DNA of 64,000 bases from Cordilura impudica (Eukaryota; Arthropoda; Insecta; Diptera; Scathophagidae), in contig OY821520.1 of the NCBI GenBank assembly GCA_963682025.1, positions 134,789,738 to 134,853,737 of the forward strand, read 5' to 3'. The position numbers and the translations under genes were made by a program. How positions within the stretch are numbered: the stretch's first letter is position 1; each line of letters starts with the position of its first letter. The notes under the pieces were generated by a model. The model worked only from the letters and a program-made list of their open reading frames with translations. It was not told the DNA's origin and did not search any database. Below, piece after piece: positions 47,088 through 58,604 of this stretch.

Positions 47088-47559
47088 CTAGCAGATTCCA
47101 GCGCTCAAAATTCGAGTGCAATTTCTAAGCAGATTTATTTTTCAACTTAGCCAATTTACACACCATCACTTATGGTTTATTATTATTGTGAATGAAGAAA
47201 ACAAACTCATTAACAAACACATTAACAAATTTAATAAAACACACACAAAGCATATGTATAATTTTATGTATGTGTTAGTAGCAACTTTAAATGCAATTTA
47301 CTCAAAATAAAGTAAAAAATTTAAAAATCTGCAAATCTGCAAAACGGCTAAAAATAAATACCTTTCAAATAATATACGTTTGGTCAAAATCGGGATAAAA
47401 CGGTAGAACAAGACATCAGTCACAAGAAATCGCCTAGCCTATTAATATTATAGATTTACTCAAAATAAAGGGAAAAATTAAAAAATCTGTAAATCTGCAA
47501 AAAAAAAAAAGAACAAGACATCAGTCACAAGAAATCACCTAGCCTATTAATATTATAGA
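47088..47559 (-). mobile_element. non-autonomous Helitron with duplicated 5' end (copy C)
   Basis: Minus-strand 3' end at 47088 (hairpin CTCGAATTTTGAG, spacer, CTAG). A normal 5' end TCTATAATATTAATAGG is at 47454. The next 105 bases (47455-47559) repeat the last part of the element, ending with a second TCTATAATATTAATAGG. So it holds two 5' termini in tandem. Confidence 0.8.
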
Positions 47560-49353
47560 TATAGTCTGATAGGTACCGTTTGGGTTAAGGATTATGTTCC
47601 CATGTCTAAAAATGTACCTCTTACCTATTCACACAAGAAATTTAGGACGAATTATTGATATTATGCTCGTGTTCAAATAAGCAATATTGATTGGGATGGT
47701 GGCTATATTTCTATTTTAAGTGCGTACTTGCTAACCTCAAGAATAGTTTTTTGTTCATCCTGTATCTGTACCTGAATTTACCAGGGATGTACACTATATA
47801 ATTTCTGGAACAATGTCCTTTTACCTTTTTACCTCTAGCAGTTGAAAGAGCAGGTGGCAGCAGCTGGACTTTGCTGAATTAGGTAAAGGAATAATCAAAG
47901 AACATAATTTGAAAATATGGCAGATATAAAAAGTTATACATTTTTTATTTTCCATCAAAGTTGAAAAATAGTGAAAAAAAATAAACAGTTGGTAAATAGC
48001 GGTTTACCTGGAGGTACACAAAGCAAACAGTAAAATTTTTTTCAATAATATACTGAATAAATACGTAAATACATAATAGAAACATAAAAAAATACGATTA
48101 TGTATTAAGTTTTTTTTTTTATATATACTACCTGAAACTGGACCAAATTGCCTAAAAATTGTGCGTATTTATTCTGAAAATCGGTCAACTTTGAAGGGTT
48201 ATATCTTCTAAACTAAACATCTGATTTTAGTGAAGGTAGCAAATTTGTAATCTTTGAATAATTTCCTTTGATTTTTACAATCTCAATTGTTCTTAGCAAA
48301 ATACGCCAAAATTTAAATACGTTATATTTCGGCGGGGTTATATGAGTACATATATCGAAATTAAATATGTATTTTTATAATTTTTGAACTACAACTGCTT
48401 ATATATTTAAATATTGAACATTCTTAATATGTTGTTTTATAGACAATATTTTGTTAGAAAAAGAATTACAAATCTTGCCACTGTTATTAATTTTTTTTTA
48501 GCCGAAAAAATTCTTGAAAGAATATTATAGGATTTATGTTTTTTTTCGGCCATATATAGCTATTTTTGCTGCAACATAAACGAAGAAATGTGTGACATAT
48601 TTTGTCAAGAACTGGTCAGACAATGCAGAGACAATAGTTCTATACTTAAGCCAGACCTTACTGCATTGTTTACATACAGACGACTATTTATTTCTAGGCA
48701 TAGTCTTTATATTATAAAAGAGCAATAAACGCATTAAAAACACTTAACATTGTTGGAATAATGGATGTTATAGTGTGTGTTTGCACAAGGACACACATAA
48801 TTCCTGTAGATAGACAAACATTATTCTACACAAAATACTTGCAGCAATGTCTGACTATAGTTTCTGTTTCGAAAAGAAGGATAAGTTACAATAATAGGTT
48901 AACGACCCTAGAGTTTAATAACCATAAAACTGAAAGGTGCATACTGAACAAACAATATTCAGATATCTATGATATTTACTATGGTTTATTGCTGGAAAAC
49001 ACCAGCGAAAAAATAGTTAAAAAAAACTTACTAGATTGAAAATGTGGGTGGCCATTTATATTTAAAAAGGAAAATGCATAGATTTTCAGTGTTAGACTGA
49101 CACACAAGCAACCTAAGTTCAATACCCTTTACATTACTTTGTATGTTTAATCTGAAACTATAGTTAATTCCGATATTTGTCATGTTCGGAAGTTCTAATT
49201 AGTAATCCCATTTATTGCTGGGTATGCACATTTGTAGTTTAGTTCTTATCCACAATTTATAAAGGTTCAATAACCGTTATGGCTGAAGAAAATTGATTGA
49301 ACTTTTAATTAAATTTAAGTTTAAGAAGTTCTAAGAAAAATTATGAAAAGAAA
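47560..49353. other. AT-rich intergenic stretch
   Basis: No gene that I can support. A 92-codon frame at 48761-49039 (MDVIVCVCTRTHIIPVD...) has no recognisable motif. TATTATAAAAGAGCAATAAA at 48709 resembles a TATA box and polyadenylation signal close together, as in LTRs, but no LTR ends could be fixed. Confidence 0.4.
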
Positions 49354-50150
49354 AACAAGTTAGAAAATTATAGTCGGTCTAGACCGACTATACGATACCC
49401 TATACCATGCGTTTAGAGACCCTATCTCTTAGGCCCAACTAACTGGATATAGAAAATAAGCATAAACTAAATTTCAGTGGGATTTTTATTAATTTTTTTG
49501 GCTGCAGATATGAAAAAGTTCATATCGGATGCTATATCTATATGGGGACTAGGCCCAACAATGGACCGATCCTGACCATGTTTGGTAAAGTCTCTTGTAT
49601 TTTGCAAAAATATATACAAACAAAATTTGAGAAGAATCAGTGCAATATTTTTTGTTTTTTAATAGATTTAAGTGAAGATCGGGAAGCAGCTCTATATGGG
49701 GCCTATGACTAAGAGTTGGCCCATAGCAATCATTTTTGGACTACTCATTAATGGATGTAATAAACGCGTATAAACCCAATTTGAGTAAGATCTATATGAC
49801 AATTTGGATCTTATGGCAATTTATGTCGATTTCATAGGGGTCATTTGTATGGGGGCTAGGTCTGAACATGGACCGATTTTCACCAATTTCAATAGCGTTC
49901 ATCCAATGGCCGATTAAAGCTTATATAACAAATTTCATCACAATATTTGCGACCTGCAGTTTGATTACAAGGTTTACATGGACACACAGACGGACGGACG
50001 GACGGACGGACGGTCATCGTTGAATCGAATCAGATAGTGATTCTGATTCGATCGGTATAATAAAAGATGGGTTTAGGTCAAATATTGTTGGTAGTTACAA
50101 ACAGCAGCACAAAGTCATTATACCCAAACCACATAGTGGTATAGGGTATA
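49354..50150 (+). mobile_element. mini-me-like repeat, full length (copy M14)
   Basis: All landmarks are present: palindrome TAGTCGGTCTAGACCGACTA at 49372, (GGAC)n at 49990-50013, end CCACATAGTGGTATAGGG. It runs into a (TA)n stretch and an 18-base direct duplication (ATATATATATAGGCTGCA) at 50151-50188. Confidence 0.88.
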
Positions 50151-50230
50151 TATATATATATAGGCTGCATATATATATATAGGCTGCATCTTCATATTTA
50201 GGTTTATTTATTATCAATGTTGTGATTAAA

Positions 50231-50733
50231 TGCATGAAACACATAGATGACTGCGGCTACTTCATTTTTTTGAAAACAACAGCAACATATGAATAACAAT
50301 AATATAAACAGCTGTTTTTATACAGTAGTGCCAATTATATTTTTTTACTTTATTACAAGAGAATAACATACATGATTCTATATAAAAATGATTTAAATAT
50401 ACAATTACTTATTTTTAATGCCTTATTGTAACGTAAAAATAAATAAATAAATTTATTTAACCACTTTTTATTATTAACGGAATTATAGCATTTAATTTTG
50501 CGATATATTTTTTTTAACAAAATAAAATATTTCATAGCACTAATTTCATTTACATATTTTGTTATATTGTCAACACTATTTTTGAAATTATCCCAATTTG
50601 ACTACAGCGACAAAAGTACTCGTGTAGCCGTACAGCTGTGTTGGTATCAAAATAATCGTTTTCATATAAACGTGTGTATTTATTTTTAACAGGCTGTAGT
50701 CGTGTAGCCGCTGTCGTCTATGTGTTTCATGCA
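50231..50733. mobile_element. MITE, ~500 bp, TGCATGAAACACATAG TIRs
   Basis: Left TIR TGCATGAAACACATAGATGA and on to GCGGCTAC; the right end carries the inverse (GTAGCCGCTGTCGTCTATGT, GTTTCATGCA). About 29 bases match with two differences. The interior is AT-rich and non-coding. A hAT element has inserted at its right tip. Confidence 0.72.
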
Positions 50734-50737
50734 TAAG

Positions 50738-53478
50738 TAAGGCCTACAATACCGGTATACCAGTGTACCGAATACCGGTATACCGGAGCTATTTTTTAAA
50801 ACCGAAATACCGGTATTTCGGTATTTAATTAAATGTCATATATTTCAACTTTTTTAAATCTTATAAAAATCAAGTCATCTTCAAAAATTCAAAAAAATTC
50901 TTAATTCCTGAAAAGTTAAATAAAAACAAAATATCTTAAAATACAAATCGAAGTGTGCTGGTATTTTCTTATTTACTGCAAAGCTGAGTAAAAATATTGA
51001 GGAATCGTTGGAAAAAATTCTTAATTCCTGAAAAGTTAAATAAAAACAAAAACATTTTAAAATACAAATCGAAGTGTGCTGGTGTTTTGTGGCTAGTTAG
51101 TGTTCAGTTTAATTGTTCTGTTGCTGTATTAATAAAGTTTGCGTTTTAAAAAAATATATATTGCCCAAAATATTATTTCATATTATTTATCGATATTGTT
51201 GAATGTAAGTAAATTATATTCTATATTTCAAATTTAATAAAGAGGTACATTTTAATGTACAAATTTGAGTTTTTTAATTATTGGGATATATTTTTTATGT
51301 TAATAGCCTTAACATGGAATTTGAAGTAGTTAAAAAAGTCGTTACAGACAAAACTTCCGTTTGGCATTATTTTCTGAGAGATAGATCAGGAAATTTGGCA
51401 AAATGTACCAAATGCGACAATAAAATAAAAACATGCGGTGGATCAACTAGTGGGCTTCATACGCATCTACGAACTGCTCATGACATCAACTTGTTGAAAA
51501 AAAGAGGATTAGATGCTGAAAATCCCGAAACTTCAACGATCTCATCTAATATATCTACTAGTGCTGTACCGCCGAAATTAAAAAAAATATCGAGCTACTT
51601 TAAAAATGAAAACGATGATCTTCGTGTAGTATTATCAAAAATGACTGCGGTCGACGGTCTACCATTTAGTATTTTTACTACTTCTATTGAATTGAGAAAA
51701 TCGTTGCTGGCTCGAAAACTTGACGTCCCAAAATCTGCGAATACAATTCAAAATATTGTTTTAAGGTATGGTGTAAATATTCGCGAAGAGATGGTAAAAG
51801 ATTTTTCAGATCTGAAAAAAGAAGGAAAGTTCAGTCTAACATTTGATGAGTGGACATCTGGTAAAAATAGAAGATATTTAAATTTAAATTTACATGTACA
51901 AAACAAATTTTGGAACTTAGGATTAATTCGTATTTTTGGGACCTTTCCAGCAGAGAGTTGTGTTGAACTTATTACAAAAAATTAGAAAAATATGAACTAT
52001 CTTTTGATGAAGACATCGTATGTATAACTACAGATGGCGCTTCTATGATGAAAAAAGTAGGACGGATAGTAAAATGCCATCAGCAGCTTTGTTATGCCCA
52101 TGGTATTCAATTGGCGGTGCTAGACGTTTTGTACTGCAAGAATAATAAAACAAATGCAACAAATTTGGAATCTGAGGGAGAAAGAGAAATAAATAGCGAA
52201 AGTGATGCTGAATCAGATGTTGAGGAAAACGATATAGATTGATTTAAAATTTCTGAAAATTATGATGATTCTCTGGACTTGAAAGCAGAAATACGTCCAC
52301 TTATAAATAAGGTAAGAAAAGTTGTAAATATTTTTCGACGTTCCCCCACAAAAAATGACAACATAATTCAAAAATATGTCAAAGCTGAATTTAACAAAGA
52401 AATTTCGCTGATTCTGGATACAAAAACCAGATGGAATAGCTTATTTTTTATGCTACAGCGCTTTTGGGAACTAAGAAATTGCATTTTAAAATCTTTAATA
52501 GACTTATGTTCCACTATATCATTTGAAGAGGCAGAAATGTATATTATTTCTGGTATTATTTCAACATTGTTGCCAATAAAATTAGCAGTGGAATCATTGT
52601 GTCGTCGTGATGCGACTCTCCTATCTGCAGATGCCACTATTGTATATATGATTAATAATTTAGGAACTGGCCAATTAAGCGGTGAATTGAAAATTTCTTT
52701 AGCACGTAGAATTAACGAAAGGCGAACCAAATTATCAAGTCTGCTTCAATATCTTCGCAAAGTACAAATAAAATCAAAACATCCAGATAATGAATTGTCC
52801 TTCGAACAATTATCAAAAAAAGAGGTTGCTAATTTGATATCAACTATAGTTAAACATTTTTCAGATTCAAATTTAAATACTTCACCGTCTCATAACATAT
52901 CATCATATTCTTCAGATTCCTCGGACATAGAAATGAACTATTCAATGCAGAAAAGATTAAATTTTGCAATTAATAAAGAAAAACAAATGGACCATAAAGT
53001 TATAACAAAAAAATCTGTAAATTTGGACAAAACTATTAATAAAGAAATGGCTATTTTCGAAGAAGGAGGATATCGCGGACTAAATTTGCAAAACGCATAT
53101 GATTACTTAAATACTACTCCGCCAACCAGCGTCGAGGCTGAAAGAGTGTTTTCGTCATCTGGAAAAATTTGTTCCAAAATCAGGTCATCTCTAAGTGATG
53201 AATGCCTGGACACACTTTGCTTTTTAAGAAGTTATATACTATCAAAGCAAAATTGATTTTTTTTATTTTTATTTTTTCCCGAATGAATTACTGAGAGGAA
53301 AGAGAAATATATATATTATAATTTAAAATGAATGTTAATTTAAAGCTTATTTTTGTATTAATTAAAAAAATTATCAATTTATACAATTTGTTTTTAATTT
53401 TTTAAATAATTCACCAATACCGGTATTGGCAATACCGAATACCGGTATTGATAATTATCTCCGGTATTGCAGGCCCTA
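50738..53478 (+). mobile_element. hAT transposon, complete ends, 2.74 kb
   Basis: TIRs TAAGGCCTACAATACCGG (left) and, inverted, TAGGGCCTGCAATACCGG (right). A perfect 8-base target duplication TGCATAAG lies at 50730-50737 and 53479-53486. Further CCGGTAT/ATACCGG repeats fill both subterminal regions. The target was the last four bases of the MITE at 50231-50733 plus TAAG. Confidence 0.93.
51314..53256 (+). pseudogene. hAT transposase, one frameshift and one stop from intact
   Basis: A single transposase gene. N-terminal BED-type zinc finger (VWHYFLRD, CTKC, HTHLRTAH), then TFDEWTSGKNRRYL with the first Asp, CITTDGASMMKK with the second (52030), TRWNSLFFMLQRFWEL (52425), and the C-terminal dimerisation block TPPTSVEAERVFSSSGKI with the catalytic Glu (53120), ending YILSKQN. 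Two lesions: a single-base frameshift in the A run at about 51975 (LITKN*, the other frame continuing KLEKYELSFDED), and TGA at 52240 after EENDID. ATG chosen at 51314. Compared with the other transposases here, it is recent. Confidence 0.92.
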
Positions 53479-53486
53479 TGCATAAG

Positions 53487-53706
53487 TATCTATTAATATG
53501 GAATAAAGCAAGACCGTAACAGTTATTTTTTGATTTTGATTTTTTCGAGCAGAAAAAGTTTTTTTGATTTCTATTGTAGTGGGCAAAAAAAATTGGGAAA
53601 TCTCCTCAAAAAAAAAGGAGCTTCTTTGAAATTTTAATTTATTTTTTATTTATTTATTCATTTATTTATTTATTTATTTATTTATTTATTTGGTTTCCTA
53701 CACAAC
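53487..53706. repeat. (TTTA)n simple repeat and flank
   Basis: TATTTATT-type tetranucleotide repeat at 53638-53692, about 13 units, in otherwise unassigned sequence. Confidence 0.7.
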
Positions 53707-54857
53707 AAGACTAATGCCCGTTTTCTCAATAGGCGATTATCTTTTATCCCAACGAGAAACTGCCGATTAAAGAAATTTGGTTTTCTCAATGTCTGGTTTG
53801 CTTCTAATTTGTCGCAAGGCTAACCGGCACTCATCTGCCAATTATTTATTTCTGTGGTTTTCTGGAATAACCGCGTATGTCCATTATTGTCAGTTTTGAG
53901 TTAACGATGCCAAATATTATAATTTTTAACGCTCTTTACATGTGTTTAATTTTTTGTAAAAAAATATTGCCCATTTCTGAGTTTTTCTTTAAATAACGAC
54001 GTAACTTAAATGTTTATTAAATTAATTTGCAGCACTAACGACGTATGTCAACCTACGTTTGATTGCTGACAAATTATTTTCTCAGAAAACGACACATAGC
54101 GACATACGTTGTTATTAATGAAAAAAAATGCAAAATAATTTTGGATTATTTTTCAGTTTATAACCACTTATAAAAACTGTTGTGTTTATTTCTGTTATTT
54201 GTTGTCACTATTATTCTTGATACGTTGTTATATTCTCACCCTAAGTCCCGTTAGCTCTCTGTTGACGAAAAAAAATTTTTCAAGCAACAACAACTTATGT
54301 CTACATGTGTAGTTGCCCTGGTAGTTTCCTTTTTCAAAGAAAATGACATTTGTCGCCATAAGTTGTTTTATCTGCACACACTTTAAGTGTTATTTACATA
54401 TTGTTTTTTCGTCCTTCTCTACGATCTATTCATCTTACTATTTTTGACTCAAAATTTTTAAATAAAGTATTTATTGCCCATATCTACAGGACTGTTAAAT
54501 AAAAAGTCCTAAAAACTCTATATCGAGCCCATTATTTCAAATATAACGTTTTTTGGCTCTCTTGAACATTTTGATTTTATGACATACGCGGTTATTCTAG
54601 AAAACCACAGATTTATCGTACAGATAAATTATTCTCCCAACTTTCATATCAATTTTGAGAGGCATTGCCAACTGAAAATAATTCTCCCAACTTTCATACG
54701 TATTTTGAGAGGCATTGCCAAATGAAAATTATGTTTTTGTCGGTACATTGAGAAAACCAAAATTGTTAACCGGCAGTTTATCGTTCCAATAAATTTATCT
54801 CCTGGTTAAGTAACAGGCAGTTTGACGCTACATTAAGAAAACTGGCATAAGAGTCTT
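53707..54857. mobile_element. outer MITE, interrupted by another MITE
   Basis: AAGACTAATGCCCGTTTTCTC at the left is matched by the inverse GAGTCTT and AGAAAACTGGCATAA at the right end (54833-54857). Without the inner element it is about 390 bases. The right arm contains a 52-base tandem duplication (ATTCTCCCAACTTTCATA..TTTTGAGAGGCATTGCCAA at about 54628 and 54681). Confidence 0.65.
53852..54610 (-). mobile_element. hairpin-rich MITE, 759 bp, copy 2
   Basis: Inverted copy of 45320-46074, with TIRs CTGTGGTTTTCTGGAATAAC and GTTATTCTAGAAAACCACAG. It is inserted in the outer MITE. Both copies are bordered by ATTT. Confidence 0.82.
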
Positions 54858-54992
54858 ATAATTAAAGTACAGGATCGGTATAATGTGATACAGTATTTAA
54901 TGAAAATGTAACATAGTTTATAATTTTTATAAAAATAAGATAACAAAAATTATTTTACATATATTCAAAACAAAACAATGTTTAAACAATAT
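54858..54992. other. AT-rich spacer
   Basis: Short AT-rich sequence before a LINE 3' end. Nothing recognised. Confidence 0.4.
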
Positions 54993-55840
54993 TTAAATGG
55001 TATTGAAAAATTGGAAAACTTGTTTCCTAAAATGTCCTGCGTTGCTTAAATATTGTAATTTTGGCGGTAGCAAAGACGTATGCCTTTCAGAGACCAAAAT
55101 TTTATGCCTTATTAGAATTATAGAATTATTTCTTCTTGAATTAGAAAAGGATATCCGATTAAACAGATATGTAGGCTTACGTGTAAATATAGTCTCAGTA
55201 TCAATGATCGTATTTTCAAGAGATCGCAAAAATTCACACCGTAAAGTTTTCGTGCATACAGTGTTGTGTGGGATTATCTTTTCAAATTGTAAACGTATCT
55301 TAATATAGAATTAAACGTATTTGTTAATTTTCTAGAGCTAATAGAATCACAGCTAGCAAATAGTTCGCATCCGTACAACAAAGTTGGAATTAGATATGTT
55401 TTTGCAAGTAGAACTCGTACATGGGCTGGTGTAAGATGTTGAGTTTCCCGCAGTGATCGAAGCAATGTATACGTTTTTCCCGGAACGATATTTATGTGAT
55501 CAGACCAGGTGAGAGTTTTATGGAAAATAATTCCAAGATTTTTGGTTTTTTGTGTAATTTTAATAATTTGATGGTTAAGGATAATATCTGGTATAGCAAG
55601 GGGAGGCACTGATCTTCGAGTAATAATGATGCATTTAGACTTTGAAGAATTGAGACATAGCCCATTTGCCATAGCTATAAATGAATTCGATTAAGATCCA
55701 CATTTAGGTTCGCAACACAGTTATTTAGTTCATCGAAACGACTACAACTTTACAATACGAAAGTTGCCTAGAGAAATCACTTATATATAATAAAAAGAAG
55801 TGGTCCAAGAATCGAATCTTGCGGGACGCCCTTTTTTACT
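54993..55840 (-). pseudogene. LINE reverse transcriptase C-terminal fragment (A)
   Basis: Minus strand: KKGVPQDSILGPLLFII (PQGS block, 55835), FDELNNCVANLNVDLNRIH, then NGLCLNSSKSKCIIITRRS (55665), KNLGIIFHKTLTWSDHI, LLYGCELFASCDSISSRKL, and across a frameshift at about 55274 the C-terminus NTIIDTETIFTRKPTYLFNR to HFRKQVFQFFNTI (stop 54993). The region that should hold YADD, between PQDS and FDEL, is deleted. Jockey/CR1-like, 5'-truncated. Confidence 0.82.
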
Positions 55841-55964
55841 GGATGCACATTTCTTATTTTATTATTGGCATTAACGTATTGTTGTCAATTTTCTTAATAA
55901 GACGATATAAGACGAGTTGCGGAAAGAGAGAAACCAAAAAAGTTCTTAGCTTCATGACGGCTAT

Positions 55965-55999
55965 GTCTGAATATGCACCGATTTTCACCAATTCAATAG
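55965..55999 (+). mobile_element. mini-me-like fragment (copy M16)
   Basis: TGTCTGAATATGCACCGATTTTCACCAATTCAATAG matches an internal block of the family for 35 bases only. It sits exactly between two LINE fragments. Confidence 0.6.
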
Positions 56000-57020
56000 T
56001 CTTTGCAGATATCTCTCGATTACGGATCTAATTTCCTCTCGAACAGATGATACAGAAAGATCTCTTTTGATAACACTATTCCTAAGATACCATGGTGCAT
56101 CAACGATTTGCCTCAATGTTTTGGATTGGTATCTCTCCAGAATATCAATATTGGAGTTGCTAGCGGTACCCCATAATTGGATTCCATATGTCCAGATTGG
56201 TTTAAGGATAACTTTATAAATTCGTAATTTATTATTTACACTTAACTGAGAATTTGAACCCAAGAGCCAGTTTTGATTTTAAGTTGTTGTTGTTTGCTTT
56301 TAGAATGATCTCTCCAGGTAAGTCGTCTATCAAGAATCATCCGAAATATTTAAAATTTTCCTCTTTTACCATTTATGGTAACATTACGACATTCACCACG
56401 TCGGAATGCAATTGTTCGATTTATCAGATTTTACTTTCACATTCCATCATTATAGCGATAGGTCGTTAAGCTCGTTTTGTACAAGCGAAAATGCTTCATC
56501 CGGAGAATCGCTTACGGGAATTATTGCTGTATCGGCTGCGTATGTTGCGACCAATACGTTAACAAGTGTAGGTATATCTGGGGCCAAATCACCGCATTCG
56601 TTATCGAAATTTTTCGATCGAAATTATTTTTTTGTTTTCCAAAATAAAATAATAAAAACAATTTTACTATGTCACAGTTAACGAATTATGGCTATTAATT
56701 AAGAGTAAAAGTGAAACGAGGTCTGATATTTGTCCGTCTTCTTAAAATAATAAACCAAAATATGGAATTTCGATCGATTTTACTCGATATCGTATGCAGT
56801 GATTTGGCTCCAAGTGTATAATATGCTTCCCTGCGGTATAACAGCATTAATTTCATAAAGTTCTGATCTTTCATCATTAACTTTTACGTAGAAGTGTCTA
56901 TTGGATAAGAAGTGTTTTATTTTATAGAGTAACCCTAAATACCAGATTCTATCAAAGGCTTGCTCAATATCAAGAATAATCGCAGAGCAGAATTTTCTTT
57001 TATCAATAGCATCTCCTATA
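56000..57020 (-). pseudogene. Jockey-like LINE reverse transcriptase fragment (B)
   Basis: Minus strand: ILDIEQAFDRIWYLGLLYKI (about 56985), FLSNRHFYVKVNDE, a damaged PQGS region near 56830, VLVATYAADTAIIPV at about 56560, DEAFSLVQNELNDLS, then ILDRRLTWRDH (56310), SNSQLSVNNKLRIYKVILKP and YGIQLWGTASNSNID, down to VIERYLQRL at 56000. It resembles the LINE at 2.1-4.0 kb (KPIWCYGIQLWGTASASN) closely enough to be the same clade. The catalytic box reads YAAD rather than YADD, so the first Asp is lost. Confidence 0.82.
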
Positions 57021-57049
57021 ACATTTATAATTGTTCCTTGCTAACACAT

Positions 57050-57694
57050 CTTAATATAAATTTCAGTATTTATGGAGCCGTTGTAACAAATAACTTGCAT
57101 CTTTTACCGCAACTGCATATTATTAGCCTACCGGGAACTTTTTTGGAAATTTCGTCTGCTTTTAGATTCTAAGCTTATCTTCGACATCTCCTAGAACATT
57201 ACCAACATTAAAATTTTGACCTGGAAGTTGCCAAAAAATCTTCCAGTACATACGTTTCGTTGTCCATTAAGCAGCAGGAGTATTTTTTTTATGAAACATG
57301 TTTTCAATTTCCGTGCTCTGTTTATGGCCTCTAAATGTTTGCAGCCTTCCTGTCTGGAACTTTTTGAAATTTTTATGTTCTCAAGATGCTTTGACTTTAA
57401 CTTTTTGCACCAAATAGTCAGATCACTGAGCTAAGCAAAATGTTTTGATACCAGACTTGCTGGGAGCTCTCGTCAATATGTTTTCCATATTCTTGGGCTT
57501 ACAAACATCATGCGGTCCTTTCTTGTTTCCCCAACCAGGTTTCCTATAAATGGTCGAATTCTCCTGATACTTTCTATAAAAAATATTACAAACCATTTGA
57601 CGTTAGACCTTTGACCAACTTTTTATAGAACCAAGTTGGATTTTGTTGAAAATATTTAGTAATTTTTTGCACGTGCTTCTACTCCATCGCTCAT
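57050..57694 (-). pseudogene. IS630/Tc1-like transposase remnant, copy 2
   Basis: The minus-strand ATG at 57694 has the same leader as copy 1. Readable blocks: MSDGVEARAK, then across frames SNGLSIFFYRKYQENSTIYR-like text, GWGNKKGPHDVCKPKNME (57525), ILTRAPSKSGIKT, DYLVQKVK, EAINRARKLKTCFIKK (57300). The GPHDV and KKA.SGIKT-like words occur in both copies. It ends before the third catalytic region at about 57050, next to the LINE. Multiple frameshifts; inactive. Confidence 0.62.
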
Positions 57695-58322
57695 TTTAAT
57701 CAAACTAACAACAAATGAGTAGGGTTGCCACTAAACATAATAACTGACATATTTCCCAAAGATAACTTGATGAAAAAAAAGAATTCAAATAATCTCACTC
57801 CTTATATCAGAGTTATTTGAATATTATGTTAATTTTGTTGTGTATATTTTCAAAATATCTATGTTAATTAATAGTTAATACTAAAATGAAATCTACTTAG
57901 TATATATATATTTTATATTCACTCATAAAACATCACATGGATGTGGTCCCAATATATTATTATTTCAGCGACAGGTGCGGTTTTTTAAATAAATTTATTA
58001 CTTATAAATTTGCTTTTGAAATTAAAAACATGTCTGATGTTGATATTTTTGTATGTTGAATTATGCCAAATACTTAATATACACAACCCTTTGGCTACTA
58101 AACTTAATCATTTGGAAAATCTGAATTTTTTTTGGCAGATTCATGCTTATCGACCCAAACAACAATTTCACACAAACGTATCATAAAAAAAATTTGTTTA
58201 ATCCTTATGCGAAAAAACCATGGGATATAAGTATCCCATTGTTCGTCAACAGGTCATAACTGTTAACAAGTAAATTACTTTGTTTTTATGTTTTCATTCT
58301 TTGCCTATATAACTCTATTTTT
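57695..58322. other. AT-rich intergenic stretch
   Basis: No gene or repeat recognised beyond the likely 5' end of the IS630-like element. Confidence 0.4.
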
Positions 58323-58604
58323 ATACCCTATACCACTATGTGGTCAAGGTATAATGACTTCGTGCAGATCTATATAGCTACCAAAAATATTTGACCTATT
58401 TGGTGTGACTCAGCATCACTTTTTGAGTCGATTTAACGATGTCCGTCCGCTCGTCCGTCTGTGTGTTGTAACGAGTGTTTTGTCTTGCGGCTGGGGTAGT
58501 CAGTCGCATCCAGGGTCTATTCAAGGACCCTCAAAACCTTCCTTAGGATTGAATATAAAAACTGAATTTTACTGTTTAATTGATATATCTATATTGTAAA
58601 TAAT

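Noticed and set aside
48761..49039. 92-codon plus-strand open frame
   Set aside because: No motif, no repeat copies, no promoter or splice context that I can defend. The length is within chance for this region.
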